From Enterococcus mundtii (GTDB taxonomy: Bacteria; Bacillota; Bacilli; Lactobacillales; Enterococcaceae): a DNA stretch of 64,000 nt. The stretch lies in assembly GCF_003957375.1 (NCBI RefSeq), contig NZ_CP025473.1, positions 2,133,501 to 2,197,500 on the forward strand, written 5' to 3'. Both the position numbers and the translations under genes were made by a program. The notes beneath the pieces are model-generated. The model was not told the origin of the DNA. It saw only the letters and a list, made by a program, of their open reading frames with translations, and ran no database searches. Positions 18,091 to 26,706 of the stretch are shown in pieces. The first letter of the stretch is position 1. Every line of letters begins with the position of its first letter.

Positions 18091-18125
18091 CGCTGATATA
18101 GGGTAAAGATGCTTATTCGCATCGA

Positions 18126-18416
18126 TTACTTGTCTCTTCGTCCGAATATCAGCGCTGCTTGCTTTAAAATATCATTTTCCATTTCTAATTGCTGGTTTCT
18201 TTTACGTAGTTCTAACAATTCTTTTTGTTCAGGCGTAAGATTATCTTTTTCTTTGAATGAACCACTCGTTTTAGATTGCTTTACCCATTTGTCAAATGCT
18301 GAAGCCGTTAGTTCATATTCTCGAATGATTTCTACACGTGGCTTTCCAGCTAAGTAAAGATTGACGATTTGTTGCTTGAATTCTTGTGAAAAAGTTCTTC
18401 GTGTTCTCTTAGACAT
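18126..18416 (-). CDS. IS3-family transposase OrfA (copy 2)
   Basis: Identical to OrfA of copy 1 (HTH plus leucine zipper), starting at MSKRTRR after AGGAGG, with the same TTTAAAG slippery heptamer. Confidence 0.92.
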   Translation of the reverse strand: MSKRTRRTFSQEFKQQIVNLYLAGKPRVEIIREYELTASAFDKWVKQSKTSGSFKEKDNLTPEQKELLELRKRNQQLEMENDILKQAALIFGRRDK

Positions 18417-18524
18417 AAAAATTCCTCCTGGTATTTTTTCTTCTAGTCTACACACCTTAATTTTTCTGTCTAGTTAATTGTAGCCTATCCAATTTATATC
18501 ATAGCAATTATAATGTTTACACTA

Positions 18525-18970
18525 CATCATTCCTAATTTTAACGGTTGTTCCTCTTTATATTTTTTAAGTTCTACATTTTTTGCGTTTAATTGCTTTTCT
18601 CTTTTCATTATATTCCGCTCCAACTTTCTCTTTAATAGTGACAATAGAATTACATATTTTTGTTAAACTTCCTTAAAAAAATTGGATCTCGATTACTCAA
18701 ATTTGCTTGCAGGCTTTTCTAATTGCTTTGTTTTTTCTTCCTAATTATTTGATTTTATTTCCATTTTCTTCTAGTGAAAATTTATTATTTTTAATAATCG
18801 TACGCGTAGAACTGATTTCATTTTTTGTATCTGTTTGATTATCTAACGTTTGAAATTCAAAGTTTTGATTGGCTTTATCAATATCTTTTTATACTACTTT
18901 GTTTTATTTGCAAGATATATTTTCTTGCTTAATTTGGTCATAGTTTCATTCGTCACTTCGGTGATATTTT
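18525..18970 (-). pseudogene. Decayed hydrophilic gene, possibly a mobilisation protein tail
   Basis: Short minus-strand frames follow one another with intervening stops and shifts: TEVTNETMTKLSKKIYLANK; DIDKANQNFEFQTLDNQTD; EEKTKQLEKPASKFE; LKRKLERNIMKREKQLNAKN. All are K/E/N/Q-rich, like the coiled-coil C-terminus of plasmid mobilisation or recombination proteins, but no catalytic part survives. It sits just outside the integrative element, next to IS copy 2. Confidence 0.45.
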
Positions 18971-18985
18971 TTTAATTTGCAAATA

Positions 18986-19024
18986 AAAAGAGTTGAACCG
19001 ATATACATTAGGTTCAACTCTTTT
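18986..19024. terminator. Bidirectional terminator
   Basis: AAAAGAGTTGAACC and GGTTCAACTCTTTT arms with an 11-nt loop. It probably ends the minus-strand operon of the integrative element. Confidence 0.8.
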
Positions 19025-19239
19025 GCAGGTTTCATGGGTGTACTATCACTTTTAATCTGATAGATGTAAACCTCTCTTTATCTTTTTGTTACTTCAATTT
19101 TCAACAATAGCTCCTTTATAGGTTGTCAATATTGCTCTACGTATTCTGGCTTTTTAACCCATTATTTCTCTAAAGTGGAAGAGAATAATCGCTTAATCCC
19201 CACTAATTCCTTGTCGTAAATTCCTGTCAAATACAATTT
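19025..19239. other. Gene-free stretch at the end of the integrative element
   Basis: AT-rich sequence between the element terminator and the last small gene. I see no coding frame or repeat. Confidence 0.4.
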
Positions 19240-19458
19240 TTAAAAACCATTTAATTCATGGATTATCTCTTCACTTTTTTCTAGATAACAATATTTCAAG
19301 TTGTTTTTTATCTCATGTTTCATCTTTAATTCTTCTTGAATCATCAGTTCAATATAATTAGTGACCGTGATTTTTTCATTTGTTGCGTTCTTTACTGATT
19401 CACATAATTCGTCAAGTTCTAAGAAATCATGCGTACTAATCTTTAGAATTAATTGCAT
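19240..19458 (-). CDS. Small hypothetical protein of the integrative element
   Basis: 72 residues beginning MQLILKISTHDFLELDELCE, predicted all-helical, with KITVTNYIELMIQEEL resembling a small CopG-like or repressor-like helix pair. It follows the VirB6-like gene by 14 bp and probably belongs to the same operon. No confident family. Confidence 0.55.
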   Translation of the reverse strand: MQLILKISTHDFLELDELCESVKNATNEKITVTNYIELMIQEELKMKHEIKNNLKYCYLEKSEEIIHELNGF

Positions 19459-19472
19459 GACAATTTTCCCTT

Positions 19473-22148
19473 TTATTTTTTTAATAGTTTATCGAAAAGC
19501 GGATTAGGATCATTAAGTGTATCTCTGAATAACTCGTTGTCTTCATAAGTGAATCTTCGTCTTGGTTTTGATCCCTTATCATTTTCACGGATTTCACTAT
19601 CAATAATCACTGTTTCATGATTTGAATCAAATTTTTTCGCTGACTTTCTGTCTTCAACGATATTGATTTTTTGTGTTTTTTCTTTCATTTCTCCACTATC
19701 TTTTTGAACGTTCTCCCGAACATCTACTGTTTTGAATCCTTGACTACTTGTAGAACTTTGTACATTTTCTCGGACATCTACTGTTTTTGGTTGACTTGCA
19801 CTGCTACCTTGCACATTCTCTCGAACATCCACTGATTTAAACCCTTGACTACTTGTAGAATTTTGTACATTTTCTCGAACATCTACTGTTTTTGGTTGAC
19901 TTGCACTGCTACTTTGCAGATTTTCTCGAACATCAATTGTCTTAGTACCTTGACCATTTGAAGAACTTTGTAAATTCTCTCTTACATCAACATTCCGTCC
20001 GACATGACCATTCAATGAACCTTGAATATTTTCTCGGACATCTACTGATCGGCCACCTTGACTACTTGTAGAATTTTGTAGATTTTCTTTGACCAATTTT
20101 TCTAATCCGGTATTTGAGTTTTTAGCTTCTTGGATTCTTTCTTTGGTCAACGCTTCTTTTTCGTCCGTATTAGCTCCTGTACGCCCTTCTACACGTTTCC
20201 TTAACATTTCCTCACGATTCATTGCTTCAGGCGTGTATTTAGCTTCTTGTCGCTTCTGATTAATTAATTCTTCAGCAGACTTAGCTTGACCGTGCATAGC
20301 ATTTTTACGTTCTTCAATATCTTGTTGAACTTTTTGCTGAATTGCACTTACAGGATTATTATTCGATTCAGCATTATTTTTCATTGCTTCACGCATACGT
20401 TCAGAACTAGACATAATTCTATCGGCATTTTCAACCTTAGCACCATCTTTTCTATCCGAAAGACGTGTTGGCATGGAATCAGCATATTTTCCAGTTTCAT
20501 CTTCTTTATTTTTAGCTAACATAGGTTTGCTATTTTTATTAATAGCGGACACTGTACCATCATCTAAACCTTCTTTGAACTTATTCTTGGTATCATTAGC
20601 CATATCACGCATACTCTTAAATGGTTTTATTGCTCTTTTACTAGCCATTGTAGCTCCATCTGAAGCTAAACCTGATAATCCACGTTCATGGGCATATCCC
20701 AAAGCTCTTCCAGTTTTGCCAGCTTTTTTTGATAGAGTTTCGCCGAAATTCTTTTCTGGTTTTCGATCTTCTCCTTCTCCGCTGTCTGATCCATTTCCAT
20801 TTCCGCTTCCTTTAGCACGATTAAATCCAGTTGATCCTTTTCTAAACAGCATTGCGCCCATACCAAAAGCAGAAGCAAGTTGCCCATAGCCTTCTTTGAG
20901 TCCAATATCAACACCAAAGTATCTCATGACTGTTCCACTGCCTTTTATCAGCACAAACACAGCACAGATATAAGCAATTGTTTTTATAAAAATATTTGTG
21001 GAGATACCTTGTCCAGCATTTAAAAAATTGATAAACATAGCAAACATAGATAGTCCAAACCCTTGAAATCCAACTGTTAAGTAACATTGTAAAATATCGG
21101 ATAAAACAACTTTTGAACGTTGTCCTGTTTCAATATCTGTCGCAAAAACAAGAACACCTAACACACGTTTAAATGCAAGTTCTAATATTGCTGTAATGAT
21201 CACAAACGCGCTGAACACATAGGCGATTGCTAACGCTGTCAATCCAATCGAAATCCCCCAAAGATTTGCTTGATAGCGATAATAGCCTGATTTCAAACTA
21301 TCAGAAAATGTTGATAAGAAGTTATCAGAGAACTTTGTAGCAACAAATTCATTATTAGAATTTTCAACTAATTCATAGCGAAGATTATCCGCAGCTGGAT
21401 TTTCTTTTTCCAATTTATCAATCACTTTATCCGTTAACACTTGTGTGAGATCCGTCTGTTGAAAATTTTTTCGTGTTAACTTATTTCGATCCTCCGTTTT
21501 ATCAATGCTTGAGTACTGATCTGTTTTATTAATATATGCCAAATCTGTTACTCCTTGTTTTATCAATGACCAAGCGACTCCGTCATCTGAATTTGTAATC
21601 GTAGTAGCATCATTGTAAAATATTTTGGAAAATTGAATACCGCTAGAAATCATCGTTGGCATTAAAAGAATTAATGCTACAGACATCACTATATTCGTTC
21701 CAACAGATTTTAAATCTATTGTTCCTTTTCCAGTAATCATCTTGTAGCCAACAAACATCAATGAAAGGATCATTAATCCAACGACAATTGTATTCATGAC
21801 TGATTGATAAACGTTATTTAGCCCTGTACTTTCAATGAAATTGAACAAATCCAGCACATCTGGAATCATATTTTGAATCGAATCAGTCACAGTAAACATG
21901 CCTTTTACCACAGCCCATCCAAGCCAAATCCCGAACTGACTAAGGAAATCTCCATTGTATTTTTTCAGGTAAGGTCTATAAAGAGAATTATTCAAAAACT
22001 CTGTTTGACTTTTTGTGTCATCAAACCAATTGAAAATGCTAGCTTCAACAACATTCCTTGTAAAAACAACGCTAATCATTAAAACAAGCACACTGAGTGC
22101 TAACCAGTTTATCTTTCTACTAACGATTTTTTCTTTAATTGCTTTCAT
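19473..22148 (-). CDS. VirB6-like conjugation membrane protein (pLS20/ICE type) with C-terminal repeats
   Basis: 891 residues. A signal-like segment (15-33) is followed by several membrane segments between residues 70 and 430, including VGLMILSLMFVGYKMITGKG and VLGVLVFATDIETGQRSKVV. This arrangement is typical of the large polytopic protein of Gram-positive type IV secretion systems (TrbL/VirB6 class). Residues 450-890 are hydrophilic and contain seven copies of a (V/I)DVREN(V/I/L)Q motif. In complete elements it sits with VirB4, a relaxase and a coupling protein; none is present here, so the protein is an orphan and probably no longer supports transfer. Confidence 0.8.
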   Translation of the reverse strand: MKAIKEKIVSRKINWLALSVLVLMISVVFTRNVVEASIFNWFDDTKSQTEFLNNSLYRPYLKKYNGDFLSQFGIWLGWAVVKGMFTVTDSIQNMIPDVLDLFNFIESTGLNNVYQSVMNTIVVGLMILSLMFVGYKMITGKGTIDLKSVGTNIVMSVALILLMPTMISSGIQFSKIFYNDATTITNSDDGVAWSLIKQGVTDLAYINKTDQYSSIDKTEDRNKLTRKNFQQTDLTQVLTDKVIDKLEKENPAADNLRYELVENSNNEFVATKFSDNFLSTFSDSLKSGYYRYQANLWGISIGLTALAIAYVFSAFVIITAILELAFKRVLGVLVFATDIETGQRSKVVLSDILQCYLTVGFQGFGLSMFAMFINFLNAGQGISTNIFIKTIAYICAVFVLIKGSGTVMRYFGVDIGLKEGYGQLASAFGMGAMLFRKGSTGFNRAKGSGNGNGSDSGEGEDRKPEKNFGETLSKKAGKTGRALGYAHERGLSGLASDGATMASKRAIKPFKSMRDMANDTKNKFKEGLDDGTVSAINKNSKPMLAKNKEDETGKYADSMPTRLSDRKDGAKVENADRIMSSSERMREAMKNNAESNNNPVSAIQQKVQQDIEERKNAMHGQAKSAEELINQKRQEAKYTPEAMNREEMLRKRVEGRTGANTDEKEALTKERIQEAKNSNTGLEKLVKENLQNSTSSQGGRSVDVRENIQGSLNGHVGRNVDVRENLQSSSNGQGTKTIDVRENLQSSSASQPKTVDVRENVQNSTSSQGFKSVDVRENVQGSSASQPKTVDVRENVQSSTSSQGFKTVDVRENVQKDSGEMKEKTQKINIVEDRKSAKKFDSNHETVIIDSEIRENDKGSKPRRRFTYEDNELFRDTLNDPNPLFDKLLKK
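19690..20060 (-). repeat. Tandem coding repeats, seven (V/I)DVREN units
   Basis: Units of 17-18 codons: VDVREN(V/I/L)Q followed by a Ser/Gln/Asn-rich spacer such as NSTSSQGFKS or GSSASQPKT. The alternating spacer types suggest expansion by duplication of a two-unit block. Confidence 0.85.
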
Positions 22149-22353
22149 AGTTTTCTCCTTCAGCCCATTTTCTTAGGCTCTCAGAGAGCTTATGAGCCGT
22201 TTTTCTGTCAATTATGATGTGAGTGACGTAACAATCGTTTTTAGCCTTTAAATCGAGGACTATAGTATTGAAACAGATACTCTCGATTAACTCAAGAGTA
22301 TCTGCGTTATGATCAAGACAATAAATTTGATATATTAACCGTTTTTCAATCAT
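22135..22353 (-). CDS. Small hypothetical protein of the integrative element
   Basis: 72 residues (MIEKRLIYQIYCLDHNADTL) with alternating beta-like and helical stretches and no known motif. It overlaps the VirB6-like start by 14 bp and follows the initiator gene by 14 bp, so the four minus-strand genes form one operon. Confidence 0.6.
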   Translation of the reverse strand: MIEKRLIYQIYCLDHNADTLELIESICFNTIVLDLKAKNDCYVTHIIIDRKTAHKLSESLRKWAEGENYESN

Positions 22354-22367
22354 ATTATTAATCCTTT

Positions 22368-23243
22368 CTAACCTATTTTTTTCAGTGCCTCTAGCATATC
22401 CTGTCTACTAGCTTTTTCTTGCTTAGCTATGTCCTCCCAATGGTTTCTAGCTGTGGTGTTGATGAACTTCATTTCATCAATTTTTTCACCGAGATTCAGT
22501 TTTTCGTTTATAGAATTAAAAAGTCTTGTTAGCATTTTGTTTGTTATATCAAAATAATCTTGACCTCGAATTTCTATTTTATATTCTCTTTCAATTGAAT
22601 CTTTCATACTAGCAATCAACTTAAGATACTTTTCTCTTTGAACTTCTGTATATCTATCACCTAGTGTAGTGATTATTTCAATTCCTTTCTGATTTATAAT
22701 ATTTTCAAAAAAGGAATTCTGATCTTGATTAATCTCTTCTATACTATCCTTATCTTGATTAGTTTGATCTTGACTATTCTGACCTTGACTTAACTGTGTA
22801 TCCGATTTGACATCGCTTGGTATACCAGCTGGATACCATTTTTCCATTAAATCGCCTCTTAGCGGTTCTACTTGGCCAGATTTCAAAATCACATCAAGTT
22901 TTACTGGCTTTAATTTTGAGAAAAATTCTGGTTTTAAGTTCAATAACTTGAAGCGGTAAATAGATGGTTTATACCTATCTATTCGTATATTTTGGTTTTG
23001 TAACCAATGGGGGAGAAATGTTAACAAATCTTCATTTAAAAAAAATACAAAACCTTTTGTGAAAAGTATCTTTACATCATCATCGGGTGTTCCGAGCATT
23101 TTCATGTATGGATACGCTTCGACAATTCCGTCATCGTCTGCGTTTGTGTTCAGATATACGTATAATAATTTTGCTGAATCTGACATCTTCATAAAACTTG
23201 CATTATTTAAGAATGATTTAGCCAGCATTCTTTTTTCTGCCAT
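22368..23243 (-). CDS. Replication initiator / replisome-organiser-like protein
   Basis: About 291 residues from MAEKRMLAKSF (a GTG at 23252 is the alternative start). The N-terminal 120 residues, with FMKMSDSAKLLYVYLNTNAD, DDGIVEAYPYMKMLG and LLTFLPHWLQNQNIR, match the winged-helix N-terminus of phage replisome organisers. A Q/D/N-rich linker (about 150-185) and a helical C-terminus follow, also typical. It probably recruits host helicase at the element's origin after excision. No separate origin repeat array is seen nearby. Confidence 0.7.
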   Translation of the reverse strand: MAEKRMLAKSFLNNASFMKMSDSAKLLYVYLNTNADDDGIVEAYPYMKMLGTPDDDVKILFTKGFVFFLNEDLLTFLPHWLQNQNIRIDRYKPSIYRFKLLNLKPEFFSKLKPVKLDVILKSGQVEPLRGDLMEKWYPAGIPSDVKSDTQLSQGQNSQDQTNQDKDSIEEINQDQNSFFENIINQKGIEIITTLGDRYTEVQREKYLKLIASMKDSIEREYKIEIRGQDYFDITNKMLTRLFNSINEKLNLGEKIDEMKFINTTARNHWEDIAKQEKASRQDMLEALKKIG

Positions 23244-23400
23244 AAAAATCACACTTCTTCCTATTTGAATGTTAAAATATAGTCAAATAAAGTTTTCTTA
23301 GAACTTTATTCATTATCGAGTGTTTCCCTTCGTCTGCAAACTATCGGGAGCACTCTTTTTTTATACAAACTGCTATTCCTTTCCAAACTAGATTTGTTAT

Positions 23401-23703
23401 TCATCTTCTTTCAAAACTTCCACCTCTCTTCATTCGAGCAAACATAAACTCATTAACTGCCTTTTTCGAATAAAACTTTCTTGCACCCAATTCCACAACG
23501 GGTAAACCTTCGTTTCTCACAGCATTTTTTAAAAAGTTTTCGCTCACATTTAAGTATTCTGCCATTTCTTTTTGATTGAGGTATTCCCTTGTCATACCCG
23601 CATTTTCTTGAGCCTTTTCAATTGCCTTTGTAGCAATTTGATAAAACTGCTTCAGAAACATTTCCTCCTGCTCTTCTGAGATCATTAATTTTATTGCTTC
23701 CAC
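23401..23703 (-). CDS. Excisionase-like HTH protein
   Basis: 100 residues; after a helical N-terminus comes the Xis/MerR-like segment NQKEMAEYLNVSENFLKNAV, then LPVVELGARKFYSKKAVNEFM. This is the DNA-binding domain typical of excisionases of Gram-positive integrative elements. It lies opposite the repressor gene and shares the operator region with it, as expected for a lysogeny-type switch. Confidence 0.75.
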   Translation of the reverse strand: MEAIKLMISEEQEEMFLKQFYQIATKAIEKAQENAGMTREYLNQKEMAEYLNVSENFLKNAVRNEGLPVVELGARKFYSKKAVNEFMFARMKRGGSFERR

Positions 23704-23729
23704 AAAAACCTCTCCTTTTTGATTGTTCT

Positions 23730-23744
23730 ATAACTTCTCTACCT
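23730..23744 (+). repeat. 15-bp copy of the integrase-upstream repeat
   Basis: ATAACTTCTCTACCT, shared with 15569-15583 and 24707-24721, here at the ribosome-binding end of the xis-like gene. Confidence 0.5.
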
Positions 23745-23747
23745 AAA

Positions 23748-23797
23748 TAGTAATTTTTAGTAATGAGCAACAAAAAAATAATTACTAAAAATTACTA
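23748..23797. promoter_or_regulatory. Double operator in the xis/repressor intergenic region
   Basis: TAGTAATTTTTAGTAAT at 23748-23764 and its exact inverse ATTACTAAAAATTACTA at 23781-23797. Each arm is itself a direct repeat of TAGTAAT, giving four boxes with centres 33 bp apart, close to three helical turns. A weaker TAGTAAA lies at about 23850. Likely binding sites of the adjacent repressor. Confidence 0.75.
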
Positions 23798-23899
23798 TTT
23801 TATAATATCTTATAGAAATTCCATTGTCAACATTTTTAATAAATTTTAGTAAATGATAGCAATATATGTTACAATAAATCAGAAAAAGGAGGCTTAGTT

Positions 23900-24697
23900 A
23901 TGAAACCTAATCTATCGTTAACTAGTGAACGTATTAGAAAAATTATCGAATCCAAAGGTCTGACATTAGAACGATTCGGTGATTTAATTGGAGACACACC
24001 AATAAGTTCCGTTAATAATTGGCTTAGAGGTGTGTCTTTACCCAATAAAAATAGGCTTTTAACAATTGCAAATATTGGAAACACTAGTGCAGACTGGATT
24101 AAATGGGGAACTTTGGAAGAATACATAGCTTCATACCTTATAGATTCAGGGCATGAGCTATATATTAAGGACTTCCCAGAGATACCTCACAAAGTCTTTA
24201 ATGATATTCAAGAAAGATATAGTGATACGTTTTCGCTAGATAAAGACTATGAGTTATTGAATCCTATAATAAAAAATATATTTTCAAAATATTACTCAAA
24301 AGATTTTGAAATTTATCTAAATGAGATACTTGCTAATGATATCAATCCTCTTATCGAAGAGTATGCTAGTCAAAAACACTCTATCTCTAAAGAGCTATTT
24401 TTCAAAAGAGCCAACAGTAGACTTCAAGATAAGATAAGAAATGGGGATTTCAAATACGGTGAAAAAGAAATACTGATTGATTCTTCAAAACAGCTATTAA
24501 ACGAAATGGACTTAGCCTATCAAGATATTTCACAGTATTCATCTGTCGAGGATTTCTTTTATAAAATTACTAAAAACCAATTTGAAACAGAAAAATTTAT
24601 TTCTGATCTTAGCAAAAAATACAATTTCCCATATGAGAAAAATAGTATAGTCGCAAAATTTCTAACTAATAATCACGATAAATTTAAAAGCAATTGA
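23900..24697 (+). CDS. HTH repressor of the integrative element
   Basis: 265 residues. The N-terminal HTH (RIRKIIESKGLTLERFGDLI, then PISSVNNWLRGVSLPN) resembles phage Cro/C1 repressors. The 190-residue C-terminal region is all-helical and unfamiliar, with no visible ImmA-type protease partner or LexA-type serine/lysine cleavage site. AAAAGGAGG lies 8 nt upstream. The gene is divergent from xis and followed by the integrase on the same strand. Confidence 0.8.
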   Translation: MKPNLSLTSERIRKIIESKGLTLERFGDLIGDTPISSVNNWLRGVSLPNKNRLLTIANIGNTSADWIKWGTLEEYIASYLIDSGHELYIKDFPEIPHKVFNDIQERYSDTFSLDKDYELLNPIIKNIFSKYYSKDFEIYLNEILANDINPLIEEYASQKHSISKELFFKRANSRLQDKIRNGDFKYGEKEILIDSSKQLLNEMDLAYQDISQYSSVEDFFYKITKNQFETEKFISDLSKKYNFPYEKNSIVAKFLTNNHDKFKSN

Positions 24698-24701
24698 TTC
24701 T

Positions 24702-24722
24702 TCAAATAACTTCTCTACCTGC
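24702..24722 (+). repeat. 21-bp repeat upstream of the integrase
   Basis: Identical to 15564-15584. Its place between repressor and integrase suggests a protein-binding (arm) or promoter role. Confidence 0.6.
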
Positions 24723-24747
24723 AATCATGAAGTAAGGAGAGAATCAA

Positions 24748-25890
24748 ATGGCCACATTTTTTAGTTATAAATTACAAAATGGCGAAAAATATTGGGGATT
24801 TGAAGCTTATTTAGGAAAAGATCCCAAGACTGGAAAAGATATACGTACAAAGCGTAGAAGATTCAAATCAAAAGCTGAGGCACAAATAGCACTTAATAGA
24901 CTACTTGTAGACTTTAAAGAAAAACAAGAGTTTAAAATCAATGTTACAACTTTTCAAGAGTTATATGAATTATGGATTGATAACTACAGAACGAGAGTAA
25001 AACCATCTTCCGTTGCCGTGGCTCAACGTTTTTGCAAGAACCATATATTACCTGCTTTTGGGGAATTACGATTGGATAAAATAAGTGTTAGTTATTGTCA
25101 AAAACAGGTTAATGAATGGCACAAAACATTAAAACAATATGGTTTCTTGAGAAAAACAACTGCTCAAATATTTAAATTTGGAGTAGCAATGGAAGTCTGT
25201 AAAGATAATCCTATGTCTAAAACATTGCTTCCAAGAAAAATTGAAGAAGAACAACCCTTGAAGTTTTATACGAAAGATCAATTACAACTATTTTTAAAGA
25301 ATACTAAAGAAAATAATTCAGTTAAACTGTACACTTTTTTCCGTTTATTAGCTTATACAGGAATGCGTAAAAGCGAGGCATTGGCGCTTCAATGGGAAGA
25401 CATAGACTATTTCAATAAAACAATAACAATTGGTAAAACTATCGCTCAAGACGAGTTTAATCAAGTAGTTCTACAAGTACCTAAAACTAAAAATTCATCA
25501 AGAACGATTCAGCTTGATGATTTTACACTTAAACAACTGCGTATTTGGCAACAAGAACAAATGAAAATAATGATCTTATATGGCTATAACACGAATTCAC
25601 CAAAGCAGTTTCTTTTCACTACAAACACAAACAAGCTGTACTACCCCCAAGTAGTAAACGATTGGTTAGACTGGATTTACAAAAAGACACCGATGGAGCC
25701 TCAAATTACTCCACATGGATTTAGGCATACCCACTGTAGCTTATTGTTTGAAAGTGGTGCTTCGATAAAAGAAGTACAAGAACGATTAGGTCACAAAGAT
25801 ATTAAAACTACCATGAATATCTATGCTCATGTCACACCACAATCTATTAAGAAAACAGGTGACCGATTTGCAAAATTTATGGGCGAATAA
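24748..25890 (+). CDS. Tyrosine recombinase (integrase)
   Basis: 380 residues with the three parts of phage/ICE integrases: an AP2-like arm-binding N-terminus (YWGFEAYLGKDPKTGKDIRT), a SAM-like core-binding domain (70-165), and the catalytic domain. The catalytic residues are R207 (TGMRKSE), H323 and R326 (PHGFRHTH), H349 (RLGHKD) and nucleophile Y359 (NIYAHV). All are intact, so the protein should be active. Tandem AAACGTAGCCAA boxes follow the stop codon, a likely attachment-region element. Confidence 0.93.
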   Translation: MATFFSYKLQNGEKYWGFEAYLGKDPKTGKDIRTKRRRFKSKAEAQIALNRLLVDFKEKQEFKINVTTFQELYELWIDNYRTRVKPSSVAVAQRFCKNHILPAFGELRLDKISVSYCQKQVNEWHKTLKQYGFLRKTTAQIFKFGVAMEVCKDNPMSKTLLPRKIEEEQPLKFYTKDQLQLFLKNTKENNSVKLYTFFRLLAYTGMRKSEALALQWEDIDYFNKTITIGKTIAQDEFNQVVLQVPKTKNSSRTIQLDDFTLKQLRIWQQEQMKIMILYGYNTNSPKQFLFTTNTNKLYYPQVVNDWLDWIYKKTPMEPQITPHGFRHTHCSLLFESGASIKEVQERLGHKDIKTTMNIYAHVTPQSIKKTGDRFAKFMGE

Positions 25891-25894
25891 TTCC

Positions 25895-25918
25895 AAACGT
25901 AGCCAAAAACGTAGCCAA
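25895..25918 (+). repeat. Perfect tandem 12-bp repeat after the integrase
   Basis: AAACGTAGCCAA twice in direct contact, starting 4 bp after the integrase stop. An 11-bp inverse match (TTGGCTACGTT) occurs at 15601-15611. Probably arm-type integrase sites near the element end. Confidence 0.6.
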
Positions 25919-25941
25919 CTATTAAAATGCAAATAAAAAAA

Positions 25942-25975
25942 TGCTCGAAACGCTTTAATATCAACGTTTCGAGCA
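25942..25975 (-). terminator. Terminator facing the integrative element
   Basis: TGCTCGAAACG and CGTTTCGAGCA arms with a U-run only on the minus strand, so it blocks transcription entering the element from the right. Confidence 0.75.
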
Positions 25976-26240
25976 ATGAAATAGTTATTATCCAACAGAC
26001 CCTTCCATCTCATAACTAAATATATATAGGTAGTGTCAATTGATTTCAATTTAATAAAAGTCCCTATTTAACAGTATTTTTTATGCCAAAACAGAAAATA
26101 CGTTCCCCTGAGTTTACTTGCTTTTATATTTTTTTGTGGCAAATTTGTGGCAAAAATAATGTTATTGATTTCATTTTAAGTCACTATGACTACATGCCTT
26201 TGCCGTAGTCAAGAAACATTGGTGGCTGTTTTAGTCCAAC

Positions 26241-26330
26241 AAAAACACCCGCTCGAAAAGAGCGGGCTACCTTAGGATAAAGAATGTTCTGAATGTGGAT
26301 ACTTACATTTTACTATCTTTTTAAATTTAG
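26241..26330 (-). repeat. Hairpin repeat family, member A
   Basis: On the minus strand: ATAGTAAA, about 20 nt, the shared CACATTCAGAA and TTCTTTATCCTAAGG blocks, then a terminator hairpin (CCCGCTC-TTTTC-GAGCGGG plus TGTTTTTG). Closely similar to member B at 31300-31390. Confidence 0.75.
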
Positions 26331-26357
26331 ATTCAAATAATATGTTCGTTTATGTAA

Positions 26358-26430
26358 TCCGCTCCAAAGAGCGGGTTGTGAAAAAGCAATGTTGTTAGGT
26401 GATACAATAAGATTACTATCATTTTAATTA
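26358..26430 (-). repeat. Hairpin repeat family, member C
   Basis: Starts AAAATGATAGTAA on the minus strand like members A and B, has a diverged middle, and ends in the hairpin CCCGCTCTTTGGAGCGG but without a good U-run. Confidence 0.6.
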
Positions 26431-26706
26431 TTATTCAACTGTTTTGGTTTTCAGTGGTTGTATCTATTTTTTAAAAGACAATCAATCTGAAAAGTAGCTA
26501 TCTCATTGAAAATTAAGACCTTCGAAATAAGTAAATTGTCTTAAGCTATAACAATTCTAGTGACTCTCAAATGAAGCTTTCCAATCATACATACCTCTTT
26601 ATCTTTTAATTCCTTACGAAAATGTAATGAATAAATCGGACAAAAAAATGGTTAGAAAAAAATTTTTTATAGATAATTAAATGTATCAAAATTAGGAGGT
26701 ATTTAT

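Larger units (their letters stand above)
17126..18491 (-). mobile_element. IS3-family insertion sequence, copy 2 (1366 bp)
   Basis: Same length, ends and coding content as copy 1, opposite orientation. Flanks are ACGG (left) and ATTT (right). The left flank is the reverse complement of the sequence left of copy 1, and the right flank matches the reverse complement of the sequence right of copy 1. Both duplications become proper only if 9954-17125 is flipped. Confidence 0.95.
25976..26706. other. Gene-free stretch right of the integrative element
   Basis: About 730 bp. It holds a TTTGTGGCAAATTTGTGGCA direct repeat at about 26133-26152, typical of sequence after tyrosine integrase genes and perhaps a scar of another element. 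Two members of a hairpin repeat family follow (26241-26330 and 26358-26430). No gene seen. Confidence 0.5.

Noticed and set aside
19690-20060. CRISPR-like array
   Set aside because: The repeats are in-frame coding repeats of the VirB6-like protein with variable DNA sequence and no regular spacers.
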